Shown in pieces: positions 42,407-60,250 of a stretch of 64,000 nt of DNA (position 1 is its first letter; each line of letters begins with the position of its first letter). The notes below the pieces were generated by a model that did not search any database, was not told where the DNA came from, and worked only from the letters and a program-made list of their open reading frames with translations. Where the stretch lies: the NCBI GenBank assembly GCA_013400975.1, contig WBMZ01010826.1, positions 310,001-374,000 of the forward strand. Direction: 5' to 3'. Source of the stretch: Atrichornis clamosus. Its lineage: Eukaryota; Chordata; Aves; Passeriformes; Menuridae. The position numbers were made by a program, and so were the translations under genes.

Positions 42407-43476
42407 GTGACTTGGCTCTCACATGCTGCAGGGACAGGCATACTGCTGAAAAACAAAGTAAGAGCCAAGTGGCTTCTGGAAGACCAGAGGCATCTGCAGG
42501 CCAGCAGATGCTGCTGGTGCCCAGTGTTTCTTGGGACCAGTTGCACGGACCTCAGGAATATTTATTTGCATCCTGGCCTCAATCCCAGATGGGATCTTTG
42601 GATGCTGCCACTCTATGAATATTTATTCCAACAGATTATTATCTTTTCTTGCTGTACACCCTTAGTTTGCATCCTGTTTTTGTGTCTGCTTCTGGAGAAC
42701 TATGTTTTTCCATTGCTCTGCTTTTCACTGTATTCTCATGCTGTATTGTGATATACCCAACAACATATAAAACAAATAATCTGGGGGATGGACTCCTGCT
42801 TTTTCGACTGCAGTTTTCTCTCTTGGGGTTTTGTTCTCCTTTTAGTCATATTTGGTGACAGACAGCTTCATTTGCTCAGGTGTCCTTTACTCTCTGAGGT
42901 TTAATGTATTTGTTTAGAAGGTGAAACTTACTGTCAGTATTTCTATAGCACCCTCTGGAGTCAGACTTCCCGCAAAGCTAGAGCTACATTATTTGCTTCA
43001 CCAACAAATAAACTCTACTAATTGAAAGATTTTTAGCAAATTGGTTGATACTATTCAGGCTCTACCACAGCACTTGTTGAAATCCACCCTGTTTACTGAC
43101 TTACGCTTCACATTATGGTGCCAGGAAAGACTTGTTTTGGGGCATTATTACACACTCACACTTCGAGGTTAATTCAGATAACTCAAATGCTTACTCCATG
43201 TCTCCAGTGCACAAGGTGTTATATTCAGCTTGAGTTCAGAATGAACTTTTTTTTCCAAAAATCCCTCCATATATGCTGTATAACATGAGTTGCCACCTTT
43301 TGAAGATTTTCAGTCTCTGAGACCAACCCCAGCCTGTGCTGGAGAGCACTGAGGGCTGCGTTGTCTCTGTCCCACCCATTCTCTAGGCAGCACTTGTATG
43401 CAGCATCCATGACAAGTGTGTTTGCAGGCGGGATGACGGGACGGTTTGCAGGGAAGGAGGTGGAGATGCCAAGTAG

Positions 43477-47372
<3,896 letters not shown>

Positions 47373-47438
47373 GAAAAGTTACAATGCAGGCAGCCCAGAC
47401 AAAGCAGGACATGACTAGAGTTTTACCCAGCAGCTCCA

Positions 47439-47514
47439 GGGGCGGTAGGGGGCAGGGGAAGAAAAAAAGAAAAAAGAAAAAAAAAAAAAGTGGGAGGGAG
47501 GTTGGGAGAGAGGG
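47439..47514 (+). other. Purine-rich tract with canonical G-quadruplex motif
   Basis: GGGG, GG, GGGGG and GGGG runs (47439-47458) are followed by an A-rich run with a few G (47459-47490), then GGG at 47492-47494, 47496-47498, 47504-47506 and 47512-47514 with loops of 1, 5 and 5 bases. The last four match the G3N1-7 pattern. The strand is the sense strand, so the RNA could fold as well. Confidence 0.6.
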
Positions 47515-48711
47515 ATTTCCCTGCTTTTATCATTCTCCATATCTCTGCGGTGTTAACGTTCTCTCAGAGCAGTCAACAACAATATTTTGCAGTTGCAACA
47601 TGAAGAAAATAGGTCTGACAACCATCAAGCATGCAAAGAGGTTTCACTGCCATAGAAACACAATTTAAAATACTGGCTGTAGTTGAATCTAAATGGTAGG
47701 TTATGGAACTTGAGACAGACAGACTGAACTGCTGAATATGTGACCTACACTTAAAGTATTTGCTTACAGGAGCATTCATGTTTTGTACTTGTTGAAACCT
47801 CTCTTTTGACAGTAGTCAGTAGCCCTATAATCTTCTTAGTTTTGATGAAACTGAGACCACGCTCCTTAAAAGGCTTAAAGTCCCAAAGTATCTGTCGACA
47901 CTGTGCCTGGAGCATCACAGTGTCTGGTTTTTTGCAGTCTGTTGGTACCTCTGCTTGGCTGGAGGGGGAAAAGCAATTCCCACCAGACAATGTAAGGATG
48001 CTCTGATGGCAGCTGAGTGGAGGTTGGATGATTAAAAGAGGAGGCTGGGCAGGGAGGTGCGGATGTGTGTGATCCGAGGATGTAGTTGGGAGCACAGATG
48101 CACCTGGCATCTGTACCAGTAAGGGGTTACAGCTGTTGCCTTTCCCTTGCCGAGCTCCCTCACTGCATTTTCTGCCGTAAATTGCTGCCTGTGGTGTTAA
48201 ATTCCATTAATACTGCATAGAGACCCTAAGAATTGATTGGAAATTATTTCTTGATGGTTTTTTCCCCATGCTTGTTTGCCCATGCTTGAGAGCAGCTGGA
48301 GCAAAAGTCTTCTGGGGAGGCTTTTGTCAGATGTTGGTTTTTAGTTATTCTTAGCTGAGGTACTTTCCAATATGTACAGCCATTTTAGGCTGTGCCATAT
48401 ACCTGGTAACACAAGCTTGGAATCCTAATTTCAAAGCTTATTTCAGCTCTTTCCCTTGAATCTGGATGAGTGACCGGATGGTATTCGGTGGCTGCAATAA
48501 GGAGAGCTGGACATGCAGCTAAGAGTCTGTTGATATTTTGCTTTGCTCACACGTAGAAGACACAGGGAAAAGGGAAGGGGAACCAACAGAAGTGAGAATG
48601 GACTGCTACAAGCTCCAAGTACTGGACCCTGCACTGCATAGCATAGGTTTGGAGAGCAAATTACCAAGGAGGAAGTCTGGTTTTCTCATTAAACCATGGA
48701 GCTGTGTCTAG

Positions 48712-48805
48712 CTCATATTCCTGGCTTGACCATTGGCTCCTAGTGTGGTCTCAAATAAATTATTTCACCTCTTTGTGCTTCAAAACAGGATAGTAAGACA
48801 CCCGC
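48712..48805 (+). mobile_element. MIR-like SINE fragment
   Basis: TATTCCTGGCTTGACCATTG, then CTAGTGTGGTCTCAAATAAA, then TATTTCACCTCTTTGTGCTT match the MIR core order (CCTGGCTCTGCCACTGACT..TGTGTGACCT..AAATCACTTCACCTCTCTGTGC). Diverged. Confidence 0.65.
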
Positions 48806-49311
48806 TAAGTGTCTACCGTGTCAGCTTTAGCCAGAAGTTAAAAAGTGACCAGCATAAATATTTCACAAGATCATCTTGAACTGTTTTTCAGGAGTGGTGC
48901 AGCTGCTTCTGTCTTTTATCAGCAAATGAAAATAAATAAGAAATTTGTCCCTGAAAATTAGAAATTAAGCCTTCAGTGCAAGCACTGACTTTATTCTGCC
49001 CTTATATGTGCTGCTTCAATCCATCACTGTATTAAGCATTTTAGATTTCAGGCTGGCCTGTGTCTCGCAAGCCAAGATAGACTCAGCCTCCTGACACCTT
49101 CTTGCAAGGGTTGCAGTAATTTAATAGACTGGAAGTTATTTATGAACACTGAGAAGGGTCTATCCCCTTATGTATGTGTCCCTCGTAGACTGACATCTTG
49201 ATTTCTTCATGTCATCTTATTAAAAAAAAACAGCCTTTGGGGCGCATGAATAAATGACACAGATATGCATCATCGGAACAGATGCTCAGTATTGAGGGTG
49301 ATTTATTTTAA

Positions 49312-49623
<312 letters not shown>

Positions 49624-52600
49624 TAAAAAAAAAATCCCAAAACTAAGAAAAAAAAAAACCTGTGCTGTTTGCTGAAGCTTTTCCTTCATGATATGCTAAA
49701 GGACTGTTTTCCTTTTAAAGGACACATCAAATGGACTGTATGTGTTAAAATAAGCTTTTAAAACAGCTAAGAAAATAGGAAACTGGGCAGGATTAGATTT
49801 TGTTTAAAAGCTTCAGTGGAAAGCATTGTTTCAAAACCAAAGACAAAATTTGCCAGCTTCTCGGTTTGCTCAGGGGGGTGAAGAGAGGAATTAAACTTCT
49901 TTGGACATTTTTCCAGATTATACAATGAACTAATAAACTTTCTTTGAATTTAGTACTGATGAAAGTCTTTACAGACCACAATAATACTTTTTTTTCCTTT
50001 TAAATCAAAACAAAAGCAACAGCAAAGTAAGTTTCTTGTATGTGTTTTCCTGGTGAAGCACCTCAGCCTTGACCTGGCTGGAAGATCCTCCCTTTGGTGG
50101 TCTTAGCCTGGGGCTGGGACCTGCCAAGTTCAGAGTAAAACAACCAATAAATGGAAACGGTTTTGAGTTCCTGGCTAAGTAGAGATGGGAGAGAATGGAA
50201 ATTACTCTTTTCAAGTAGAATCCAGATGTAATTTTTTTACTTTTTTCACATGGAACTTAAAAACAGGAAGGAACAAAAGCACAACAAAAATATTTCACAG
50301 AGTAAAATTCCAAAACCAACTAATTTTATGTCACCCATGGCATTCAATGAAGCCATAGATTTTATATGTATATCAATGTTTTCATTGAAAAATAGAATTC
50401 GCTTGGAAATGCAGTTTCTAAGAATATGCTATTCCAACAAGATAGATACAGTCCTAGCCTTACCTAAACACTTAAGGCATTGTGACACATTTTTGGGAAA
50501 TGTTTTTCCTAAGTGAATGTGACAACCAACAATATGAGGGGTTTTTCTTTTTGTCAGTTTTAAAAGCTGAATTTGAATACTTCTTCAGCAACATTTTGAA
50601 GCAAGCATTTTCCAGTAAAAGTTGTCTTAACAGGAAGATAAAAAGGGATAGGTCATTGAGAAAGGTTGGGGGGAAGAAAAAAACAACACATTTTTTCAAA
50701 GGTTAGGAATAAAAATGCTTTAAATCTGCAACATATACATTCCATTTATTCACTGGATGTTTTTCTTTTAAGTAGATACTGTAAAGCATGAATACCAAAA
50801 ACTGTATTAAAATTTTATTGATGTTTAAAAGTCAAACACACAGGAAATTAGGAAATGCCAAAAATAAGTTTCCATCAGCAGATCTACTTTTTGGTACAAT
50901 TTTTAATTGTGTGATGACCTTTTTTTCTACAAAGATTTTCTGCCTAGTTCAGTGCATGGGACAGACCAGCTGTTTGTATGCATGGGCAGGGTGCTGAGTG
51001 ATCACCATTCACATACAGCCCTAGTTTTCTGTCCCTCTGTCATCACAAATTTAGCACTATTTTGCCCAGGAGAGGAGAATGTGACAAAAGAGCCCCTGGG
51101 AAGGATGTGTGCTGTGGGACAAGGTCTGCAGGTGGCCTTCCCTCCCAGCCAGGCATGGGCTGAAGAACTGGTGTTGGTGATGATGCTCTCAGCAAATCAG
51201 GGAAATGCAGACAGCAGAGAATGAATGATCAATCATAGCAGTGAATGCAACATGTGAATGTTGCTTCCCTCCTTCACCCTGAGCTTAAGGTGGGCACTGC
51301 CCACCAGACTTGCTTGGAAGCAAATCTCACCATTTTCTGCAGATTTGGTTCTAGTATCTGAAGGTATTTATCCCATAATTTAAGTCAGTACATTTTTAAC
51401 TAGCAGAAATATTTTTGTGAACACTGGGAGGAGAGAGCTCAGGAAAGAGATGCAGTGTTTCATTGCATCTCTTGATAAAGATGGACAGCAAAATAGTGCT
51501 ACTGAGGATAGGAGTCTTGATAGTTGTCACTGATTAAATTATCTCTCTTCATTTTTCCCGGGACCTGATTTCTGTCTCTGCTCTGATTCTCATGGTCTCT
51601 CTTTATCAAAGCATCCAAAATGCTGGTCAGTGAAATGGACCCCAAATCAAGCAAAGTCCTCCCCACTCCTTCCCTCTCGTCTCAGTCTGCCCAGCCCTTG
51701 CCACAGACGACATTGCAGTCTGCAAAGTCACACTCAGGCCCTCTGCGGCCCCTGCTTGGCTCAGTGAGAGCAGCCAAGCTGGTTTTCCATTGTAACGAGC
51801 CCACCAAGAGACCTGGATGTGGGAAAGGAGCAGATTTCCTCCCTATCATTTCAGCACATGCTGTCTCAGCCACAATAAGGATGTCTTGTCATGGGGATTT
51901 GCTAAACCCGTGGTTATAATTAATCTGCTGTTGTCTACAGAGTGACTTGTGAGACAGAGCCATGGAAAAAGTGCAACGTGGCCTCCTTTGGGCTGTGCTG
52001 GGAAACGAGAGAAGTCTAGGGATGTTTCCTTTTTTATTCATTGTATTAAAATGACAGTAGGGGGTGACAGAAGTGAAGCATGGCATGGCTGAAGATGTGT
52101 GTTTTGTAAAGGATGTTTCAGATTCTGCTGTTAGAAATGCAGGTGAGGAAAAGCTGACCCTCCTAGCTGTGCTGAACAAAGTCAAGCCTTTTCACACAAA
52201 AGCATTTCCCATTTGGACAAGGCATGGTTCAGGAACTTAAATCACTGTACCCATTTTTGCAAGCAACAAGGCTTTCTGAATTTAGATTGCAACTTTGCAA
52301 AAACCACAAACTAAACACTTTGCTAAAATACAAACTAAAATCACTTTAATTGTTCACTTGACTGCTCTCTTCTGTGCAGTGAATGCCCACTTCTTGACTC
52401 TGCTTTTCTTCCTCTCCTTCACTAGAGCTACAGCCAACCTTCTCCCCCCACCATATTTCTGTGTGGGTTGCACATTCCTCTTCAAATACTTCGTTGCTTT
52501 GATGGGACACTGTGATACCATCTCTCAGTAGGGGGAAACCTGTCTGTCATTCCAGCAGGTCTTAGAAAAGCACTATGTTAAAATAATATGACATGTCAGG

Positions 52601-54175
52601 TGATGCCAAAAGTTACATTTACCTCTAAAGTTAACACTGTTCCCCTCAGTGTGGAATTGCAGCCAGACACTCCTGGGGTTTGGTTAGTTTTTCCCCTCAT
52701 AGGAGGCCTCTGAGGTTATAGCCCTGTCATCCACCCAGATGGAGGTATGGGAGCTTTTCCAGGCCTGACACACAATGCAGACCTGGGCTGAGCCACCAGT
52801 GTGAAGGGCAAGGTACTGAACATCCTCCCTCGCTGGACCACCTACCACCTCCCCTGGTGCACATGCAGCTTATCTTTCCCAACCACATTTTGCTTTCTGC
52901 TTGCTCAGTTAGCCCAAGCGTGACCATGCCCAGCTCTGGCCAGGTTTTGACGTGTGTTCACTGGCATGGTGAAGGGCATGTCTCCAGTCCAAAGTGACCT
53001 ACCCTCCTCACCAGTTAGCAGACCCAGAGCATGAAGTCTACAGGGACCCACCGCAGTGGGTCTTTGAAGACAGAAAATAGTGTTTTCTCCCAGTTTGTTT
53101 CTTGTTATCCACTTGTTTTTCGTGGAATTCTTGCAATACTTGATCCTAAATGGTTAAAATCTTACAAAGATATTTTTACAGCATTTTGCTTTTTAAAAAT
53201 AAATATCAGACAACCTTAGCTACACATGAGCCCACCTGACTGCACTTAATACATATGCTGCACCATTACAGAGCATTCAAGCAAGTAGGAACCAGGACCA
53301 CTGAACTCCTAATGATTTATAGCATCAGCTCCTCCATGTTTTCAATTGTGTCATTGATGTTAAAGGGTGCAGCCTTACCCAGAAATTCTGGTGCCACTTA
53401 AAAAAGTGGGTGTCTTTCCTTCAAATTCAACAGGGCTAAGATTCTTTACCCTTTGTCTGCCATTTGTCTGTAAGGAGGCAGCAAAAGTTCCGTCTCGATG
53501 GATTATATTATGGGACTATCAATCACAAACAGATGAATAGGAGTCATTTGTTACTCATCTTAAAACAATATGCATGTGCCAGAGGGGCTGAGTTATAAGT
53601 CCATTTTTGTGGCTGTGCATGGATATATGTTCAGGGAAAGTTATGTTTTTGCAATGAGCGTTTAGGGAAATAACAGCGTGGCTGCAGTTCTCCATCAAAC
53701 CCCTCTGGCAAGGTTCTGTGTGACAGGAAGCAAGTCATTAGGTGTTAGGCGAGAGGGTATTACACTTTCTGTCTTCTTCTGAGATATGAGTTGAGTTGGG
53801 AGCTGGCGAAATGAAGTGGATCCACGAACTAGGTCTTTAGATAATGGATGGGCCCTGTAATATATGCAATTTGAGAGTCGAGAAGACTGTGTATGATGAC
53901 AAGACAATGTATGTGACTAAAAGTGTGGAAATGTGGGTGCTTTGTGGTTATTATACGTTTGAAGGACAGAAGAAGATGAATCCCCTTGACCTGACAGCAC
54001 TTTTACAATACGGTTGTCTAAAATTGGGTGATTACTTTTGTTGGCAGTGCATACTTCAAAGACAGTCTAAAAAAATCGGTGTAAAGAATAAGCCTTATAT
54101 GCTTTAGAATCTGTTTCAGAACCTACTGTTTTACTGAGACACGATCATGTAGGAATTAGGGGTTCTCCCCCAAGG

Positions 54176-54390
54176 AAGGTGGAAGTTTCTTCACCAAAAG
54201 GATTGCCAAGCACTGGGACAGGCTGCTCAGGGAAGCATTGGAGTCACCTCCCTGAAGGAATTTAAAAGATGTGTAGATATGGTGCTGAGTGACATGGTTT
54301 AGTAGTGGCCATGGCAGTGCTGGGTTAATGATTGGGCTCAATGTTTTTAAGGATCTTAACTTACCTAAACAATTACATGAGTCCATGATA
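54176..54390 (+). mobile_element. CR1 LINE, 5'-truncated 3' end
   Basis: GAAGTTTCTTCACCAAAAGG, then ACTGGGACAGGCTGCTCAGG, then GCAGTGCTGGGTTAATGATT and GGGCTCAATGTTTTTAAGG follow the CR1 3' end. A degenerate tail (ACAATTACATGAGTCCATGA) marks the end. + strand, inactive. Confidence 0.85.
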
Positions 54391-54617
54391 CCTTAATAAA
54401 ATGAAATATATTGCCTTGTCCAAGGATAGTTTCTTAAGCCCTTCAGGCGAGTCAGAAGAAAACAAAAAAGGCAAAAAATAGTAATCCATTTACTGTGATT
54501 TTAAACATGTGAATCATCTGAAGAGCAGTTCAATATGACACTTTACAGCTTTAGTTTAAAGCAATGCTTTCCTGCAAACATAATTAGATAATGCTTAAGA
54601 AACTGAAGGATTTCTTA

Positions 54618-54665
54618 TGTACTGACAGAAATGGTCAGTCTGTAAGCGACTGACCATGATGTACA
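54618..54665. other. Stem-loop: 10-bp perfect stem with 5-bp outer stem
   Basis: ATGGTCAGTC (54631-54640), loop TGTAAGC, GACTGACCAT (54648-54657) is an exact inverted repeat. Outside an asymmetric internal loop, TGTAC (54618-54622) pairs with GTACA (54661-54665). No repeat family is recognised. Confidence 0.6.
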
Positions 54666-54923
54666 GACTTTATAATGTGAATAAATGAAGATTCCCATAT
54701 GGCTGTTTAATCTAGGAGAGAAAGAGACTGAGGAGAAAAAAAATTACTGTTTTCAGGTGCTGAAGAGATCAAAAGTCAAGAAGGCAGCGAAGCGAATGGC
54801 ACAGCTTGAAATGAAGGGTTTTCTGCTGTTAATACTGAGATGGTAGGAAAAGAGCAAGGAAGGAGGTGTTGAATGAAGTTAAGGAAGGGAAAGAGATCTG
54901 GGTTCAGATTTTGGCCTATCATG

Positions 54924-55035
54924 GTTATATAAATAATATATATATGCATATATACATTATATATACATGTAATATGCATATCACATATATGAAATATGTA
55001 AAAACATATAAGATATACATAAATAATACATAAAT
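54924..55035. repeat. AT-rich low-complexity patch (TATA/CATA words)
   Basis: Almost only A and T with interspersed C and G in words like ATATATGCATATATAC and ACATATAAG. A simple degenerate AT repeat. Confidence 0.9.
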
Positions 55036-57705
55036 CAGAAGGTGGTGACTGCACAAGGGTCAGGTGAGATCCCTGTGCTCTGTGCAAGGGAAGTGACAGC
55101 TGGGGACACACGTGTCCTGCAGGGCCATGGCCCAGCAGGCTGCAGGGACTGTGCTGGGGCGGAGGGAGGAGTGCAAGGGCAGGTGTGTAAAACCACACGT
55201 GGGTCCGTGGCGTGCAAGCACCGCAAACCAGCAGACAGTAGGGGGAGAGGAGATGACCTTGAAGATTCAAGTTCAGCAAATTGGATGGGCTTGGTAGGCC
55301 CACAGCCAAGGACAAGCATGGACACACCGGGAGGGAACAGTGGAGGAGAGGGAAGAAAAATCTTGGGTTGGCTTGAAGCCAGCTCACATTATGTCTCCAT
55401 CTACAGCTTCAAACAGGGGATTCAAATGCAAAGCTTGACTAATGGAAAGAGATCAGAGTGATTATTCTTTAAATCAGCTCCCTCCCCGCTGGGCCCTGAG
55501 CAGGGCCGGTGTGACAGGCAGCCAGGAGCCCCACGAGCACCAGCGGCTGTGGTGTGATGGCAGTGCCAGAGATGGCACAACAGATGGAAAGGCCCTGGGC
55601 TGAGAGGTAAAGCAGGTGTCAGTATTTTCTGTCCTGGAAGGTTACAAAGGTTGACCTTCATTCATTTTTAAACCAATTTAGTTAATCTGTTGCAAATCCT
55701 TGTGTGAACACATTATGAGCTGACTTGAGATAGACCAAAATGATGGAAACCTGCCTTGCAGAGACTTAAGGAGCTTAGACTACTTAGTTTATCCCACAGA
55801 AGGTGAAGAGTTGACTTTATTATTTTCTGCACGTCCATATGTGAAAGGGAGAGATTTGATAGCAGACAGCTTTATAATCCAACAGGGAAAAAGAAACAAA
55901 CTTGCCTTCTGGTGGGTGGGAACTGAAGCAAAACAGACTAGAAATCAGGTCTACAGTTTTTTCAAAGAGGGAATGAACTGGAGAAATAAATTTCCTGGGG
56001 ATGAAGGGACTTGATGGACAGCTATCAGGAAGCCTTGAAGGCATCAATTTCTCTTCTTCAACCTGAGGGCTAAGGGAGGCACTCACTTAAGAGAGTTGCT
56101 TCACTGAGCAGCCCATGTAAAACCCACATTAGGTGCTCGTGTTAGGTGAACAAGGACCTGCTTTATGGTTCACTGATTTTTTAAAAGCAGATGACCTTCA
56201 AGAAGAACTGGGGTTTTAAGGTGCCCCACATGCACCTGTATCCGGTAGATTTTCAGTCTTGGGCTTTCAGCAGATGAAGTGATACTGGTCATTTTTGGTT
56301 TCCTGGTGGCAGATGAAGGACAGTAGGAGAAAGAAAGATCAGTTCTGTTATTGTAGAGCATCAGCAGAAGTGGGTGAAAATGGGGTCTGGGGGATCTGAG
56401 GTGCCAGGAAGGAAATTCCTCCAAAAAAAGGATGATTGTTTTTGTAATGTGAACCTTTCTCCAGTATTCCTAAGGATGTGATCCTCAACCACACCCAGCC
56501 ACCAGCATTTGTGAGGAATAGAACCCCTTCTTCCCAAAACCATTTTAGGACAACCAGAAAGTCTTTGTCAGGAATGTCCTTGTCTTGGGAGCTGAGGTGT
56601 GCCAGGTACTTCTGCCAGCGACAGGGAAGGCAGCTGGCTGCTCACTACCTCGTCTCAGACCATTTTGACTGCCCACAAATGCTCCTGGTGCTAAGTCAGA
56701 GTGGATGGTGTGAGACAGTACATATCAGGTGACAGGTATAATTTATGTCTTAAAGGAGGAACAAGAAAAGGAACATTAGGTCATTTTCAGTTTTGTTGTT
56801 TTTCCCATTTTCTAACGAGTTATAGCAAATTTCTTAACCAGCTTTTAACAAGACATCAAGAACTAAATTACCAGTTACTGCAATAGCTGAGTTAGCAAAG
56901 TGTATTCCAAAAGCAATGTGTGAAACTTTACATTATGCAAGGTTCTTGCATAGCTGCTTGGGTGGATGTGAGTGCTGCTCCCTCTGAGTGCTGTGGGCAG
57001 ATGCAGAAGATGCAGCATGTGCTGACTTACCTGGAGGAGCTGCTTGTGGAGTCAAAATACATCTGCAGGCTCAGGCTTGGTACAAGAATCAGCCCAGTAA
57101 AGGTGTGTCACCTTCAATGCTCCCAGCACCATGTTGTTTAATCTTGTTATACTTCTTCCCTTTGATCACTTGTTGTAGATGAATTTAATTTCTCTGTAAC
57201 TAATTTAGAGCATCCTACAAGGCAGTTCTCCATGCTCATTATAAGGGACTTTCCTAATTTTTTTTTTAGTTAAAGTTTGCCTCCCTCTTGCTTTTGCTTC
57301 AGTTTTATGAGTGTGTTAATTACTTTCAGTTATATTACTTGGAAACTCATTAGTGCGTTTTTATTAAACACATTATTTTCTGCTGTTTGTGCCATTTATA
57401 TCATTTCTCCCTTTTATTTTCCCCAAGTTTGAGCAGTGAAAATTTGAGGGACATGTTACAGAGAGAGCATTCCCCTGTTGCCAAACCATATCTTGCAGAT
57501 GGGTTCATGGTCATTGATTCATTTCATGTTTGCATATTACATATCACTGCTATTAAGAGCAAAAGCCCTGAATGGGTGATGAGGGCTTCTGTTCTGGCAG
57601 TCAACAATTCTGAAGAATGACTAAGCAGGAAACTCCTGTTTGACTGCATCTGTCATTACATGGAAATATAGAAACCTAAACATCACATTATTCTCCACTG
57701 TCTCC

Positions 57706-57800
57706 AAGATTCATTTTAGAGCAGCTATTTGGATCCCTGCCACATTATCTTTTAAAAAAAAGGGATGCCTGTGTCTGTGATATTGTCTAAAATGAATCTT
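57706..57800. repeat. 15-bp perfect inverted repeat, 65-base spacer
   Basis: AAGATTCATTTTAGA (57706-57720) is the exact reverse complement of TCTAAAATGAATCTT (57786-57800). Within the spacer ATCCCT and AGGGAT can add an inner stem. It could be a non-autonomous transposon remnant with terminal repeats or a structured noncoding segment; no target-site duplication is obvious. Confidence 0.5.
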
Positions 57801-58360
57801 CATCCATAGACTGTTAACTGCACATCCCTTATGGTCAATGACTTAATTAAATCAGATACTGATGACCTTAAAACTAATTTAGCACTTTCATGCATACTGT
57901 TTTCTGTTTGATTCATGTCAAATTCAAATGCAGTGGTGAAATCTTACTCCAGCATTAATGGGTGCAGCATCCTGAAATGAAGCACAGTAGCTTGGTTTGC
58001 ACAATGAAAATTAGATGGAAGCAACTTATTCTGGCACAAAATGTGTGTTGCTGGTCAGTTAACTAGAGTAAAAAGAGCCATCATGTTGCATTATGTTGCA
58101 GGTGAGATGTGTTCCACAAGCTGAACTGAAGTTATTAACAATTGCCTGCCCAGAGTCACTATTGGAATCTCACTGCACTGATTAGCAAGAATAATCTCAT
58201 TGTATACTCATTAAAAGAAATTCATCAGTGGAAGACATCTCAACAAAGATGTCCCAAGTTTCTGTACCTTGGATTATAATGAGATTTGAGAGATATATAC
58301 AGAAAACAGAACCAGCGTTCTCTGGGCTTCTATCAATGTTTCAAAACCTTAAAACCTTAG

Positions 58361-58840
<480 letters not shown>

Positions 58841-59549
58841 TAATACAGCTAGTTACCAGCTACAAGTGATGAGATCAAAGCAGAGAAGAAAGGAAATCAG
58901 TTATTAGGTATGAACAATTAGCAATTTTACGTAAAAAAGAATCTCCAAGTGCAGTGAAGCTTCATGCCAGCATCATGTTTTGCTCCATGTGGTTTCACAG
59001 CACTGCTCAAGTAATGGATTATCACTCATGGGTTTGTTAAAAAGCTGCCTGTCCTGTGGGAAGTGACGGTCGTTCTGAACTGGGATTTATCAGTGATGTC
59101 CACAGGCATACATGCCTCAGAGGCTTCTATGTCTTTGACAGCTTCAAGACGTGGTTTATTAAAACTGTGTTTATTAGTTTGTGATGCCCTTGAGCTCACC
59201 AAACATTTTGCTGAATAAAGAGCAAGACTAGAAGCCAAATTTCCCAATGTACCAACCAACATCAGAGGTGGTGACTTCCTTCCAAAATTAGAACAGCGCT
59301 CAGAAGTCTGAAATTTATTTGCTTTCTATGGCAATTTGCACCCTGAGTGTTTAGGCTGCTTTTGGAAATTAGGTTTAGCGTTCTGCTGGGTAGGATATTC
59401 CTGCAGGGCAGCAGCTGACCTGGGCCTCCTGCTCTGTTTTGGGCTGTGGGCACCCTCTGCTCTGGCTGCACCCAAGTGGCCAAAGAAACAGCTCTCACCT
59501 GGTCATTGCAGAGAAGCTGCTTTCGGAGTGATTTGCCTTCACATTCTAG

Positions 59550-59768
59550 ATCATAGAATCATACAGTGGTCTGGGACCTGTAAAGGTCATCTAACCCAAG
59601 TCCCCTTGCAATGAGCAGGGACATTTTCCATTAGTACAGGTTGCTCAGAGCCCCATCCAACCTGACCTTGAATGTTTCCAGGGATGGGGCATCTACTGCC
59701 TGTCTAGGCAACCCATTCCAGTGTTTCACCACTCTAAATCTCTTAGTTGTGTTGAAACTCTGACAAGA
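59550..59768 (-). mobile_element. CR1 LINE 3' end
   Basis: The + strand starts ATCATAGAATCATACAG, the reversed CR1 8-mer tail, then GGTCATCTAACCCAAGTCC, GGTTGCTCAGAGCCCCATCC and GGCAACCCATTCCAGTGTTT. It is on the - strand, about 220 bases, 5'-truncated and inactive. Confidence 0.9.
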
Positions 59769-60084
59769 GGTACTTCATTTTTAAAAAATAATTTTCTCAT
59801 GGTTGAGCCATAAAGCAATAAGAGTAGCAAGTAAGACATTACAGAAGGACAGTTGTAAGGTGTTCAAGTAAGGCCTCAGCATATTCAGAAAGTCAGAATA
59901 AGCTGCTCTTTCTGTTGCAGCTTATTACAGTGATTCGGACTCTTTTCTTGGGGTTCCCCGGTAGATCAGGACATGAGGAGCTGGCACTCCACGGCTGCAG
60001 CCTCCCCTGCACAGGCAGCGCGGCTGCTGCCGATGCCTGCTCCTGGTGTGCAGCCTAACACAACATGACACGCATCTGATGCAG

Positions 60085-60250
60085 CACGGAGGGCCCAGCG
60101 GGAGGGCGTTAGCCGGCCAAAGTCGTGTTTATGTAATACAGCAGCACAAACAACCCCATTGCCTGGCTTTTTCCATCACGTGGCTGCAGCTACTGCTGCT
60201 CGTTTAATCCACTGACTGACAGTATGAGGTTTTCCTGGACTCACAGCATA
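60085..60250. promoter_or_regulatory. Putative conserved noncoding element with CACGTG E-box
   Basis: A CpG-bearing part (GGGCGTTAGCCGGCCAAAGT, then CGTGTTTATG) precedes CATCACGTGGC, with an exact CACGTG at 60177-60182, and CTGACTGACAG. It is non-repetitive and unlike the flanking DNA. No alignment available. Confidence 0.25.

Noticed and set aside
42155..42751. 198-codon + strand open frame with an Ala-Pro repeat
   Set aside because: Created by the CCTGCT microsatellite, whose six-base unit has no stop in this frame; no domain outside the repeat.
53844..54107. Cys-containing 87-codon + frame resembling a small zinc-binding protein
   Set aside because: Cys spacing does not match a zinc-finger pattern and there is no promoter or splice evidence.
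54776..55387. 203-codon - strand open frame
   Set aside because: Part of it reads through AT-rich low-complexity DNA; no domain, signal or splice context is recognisable.
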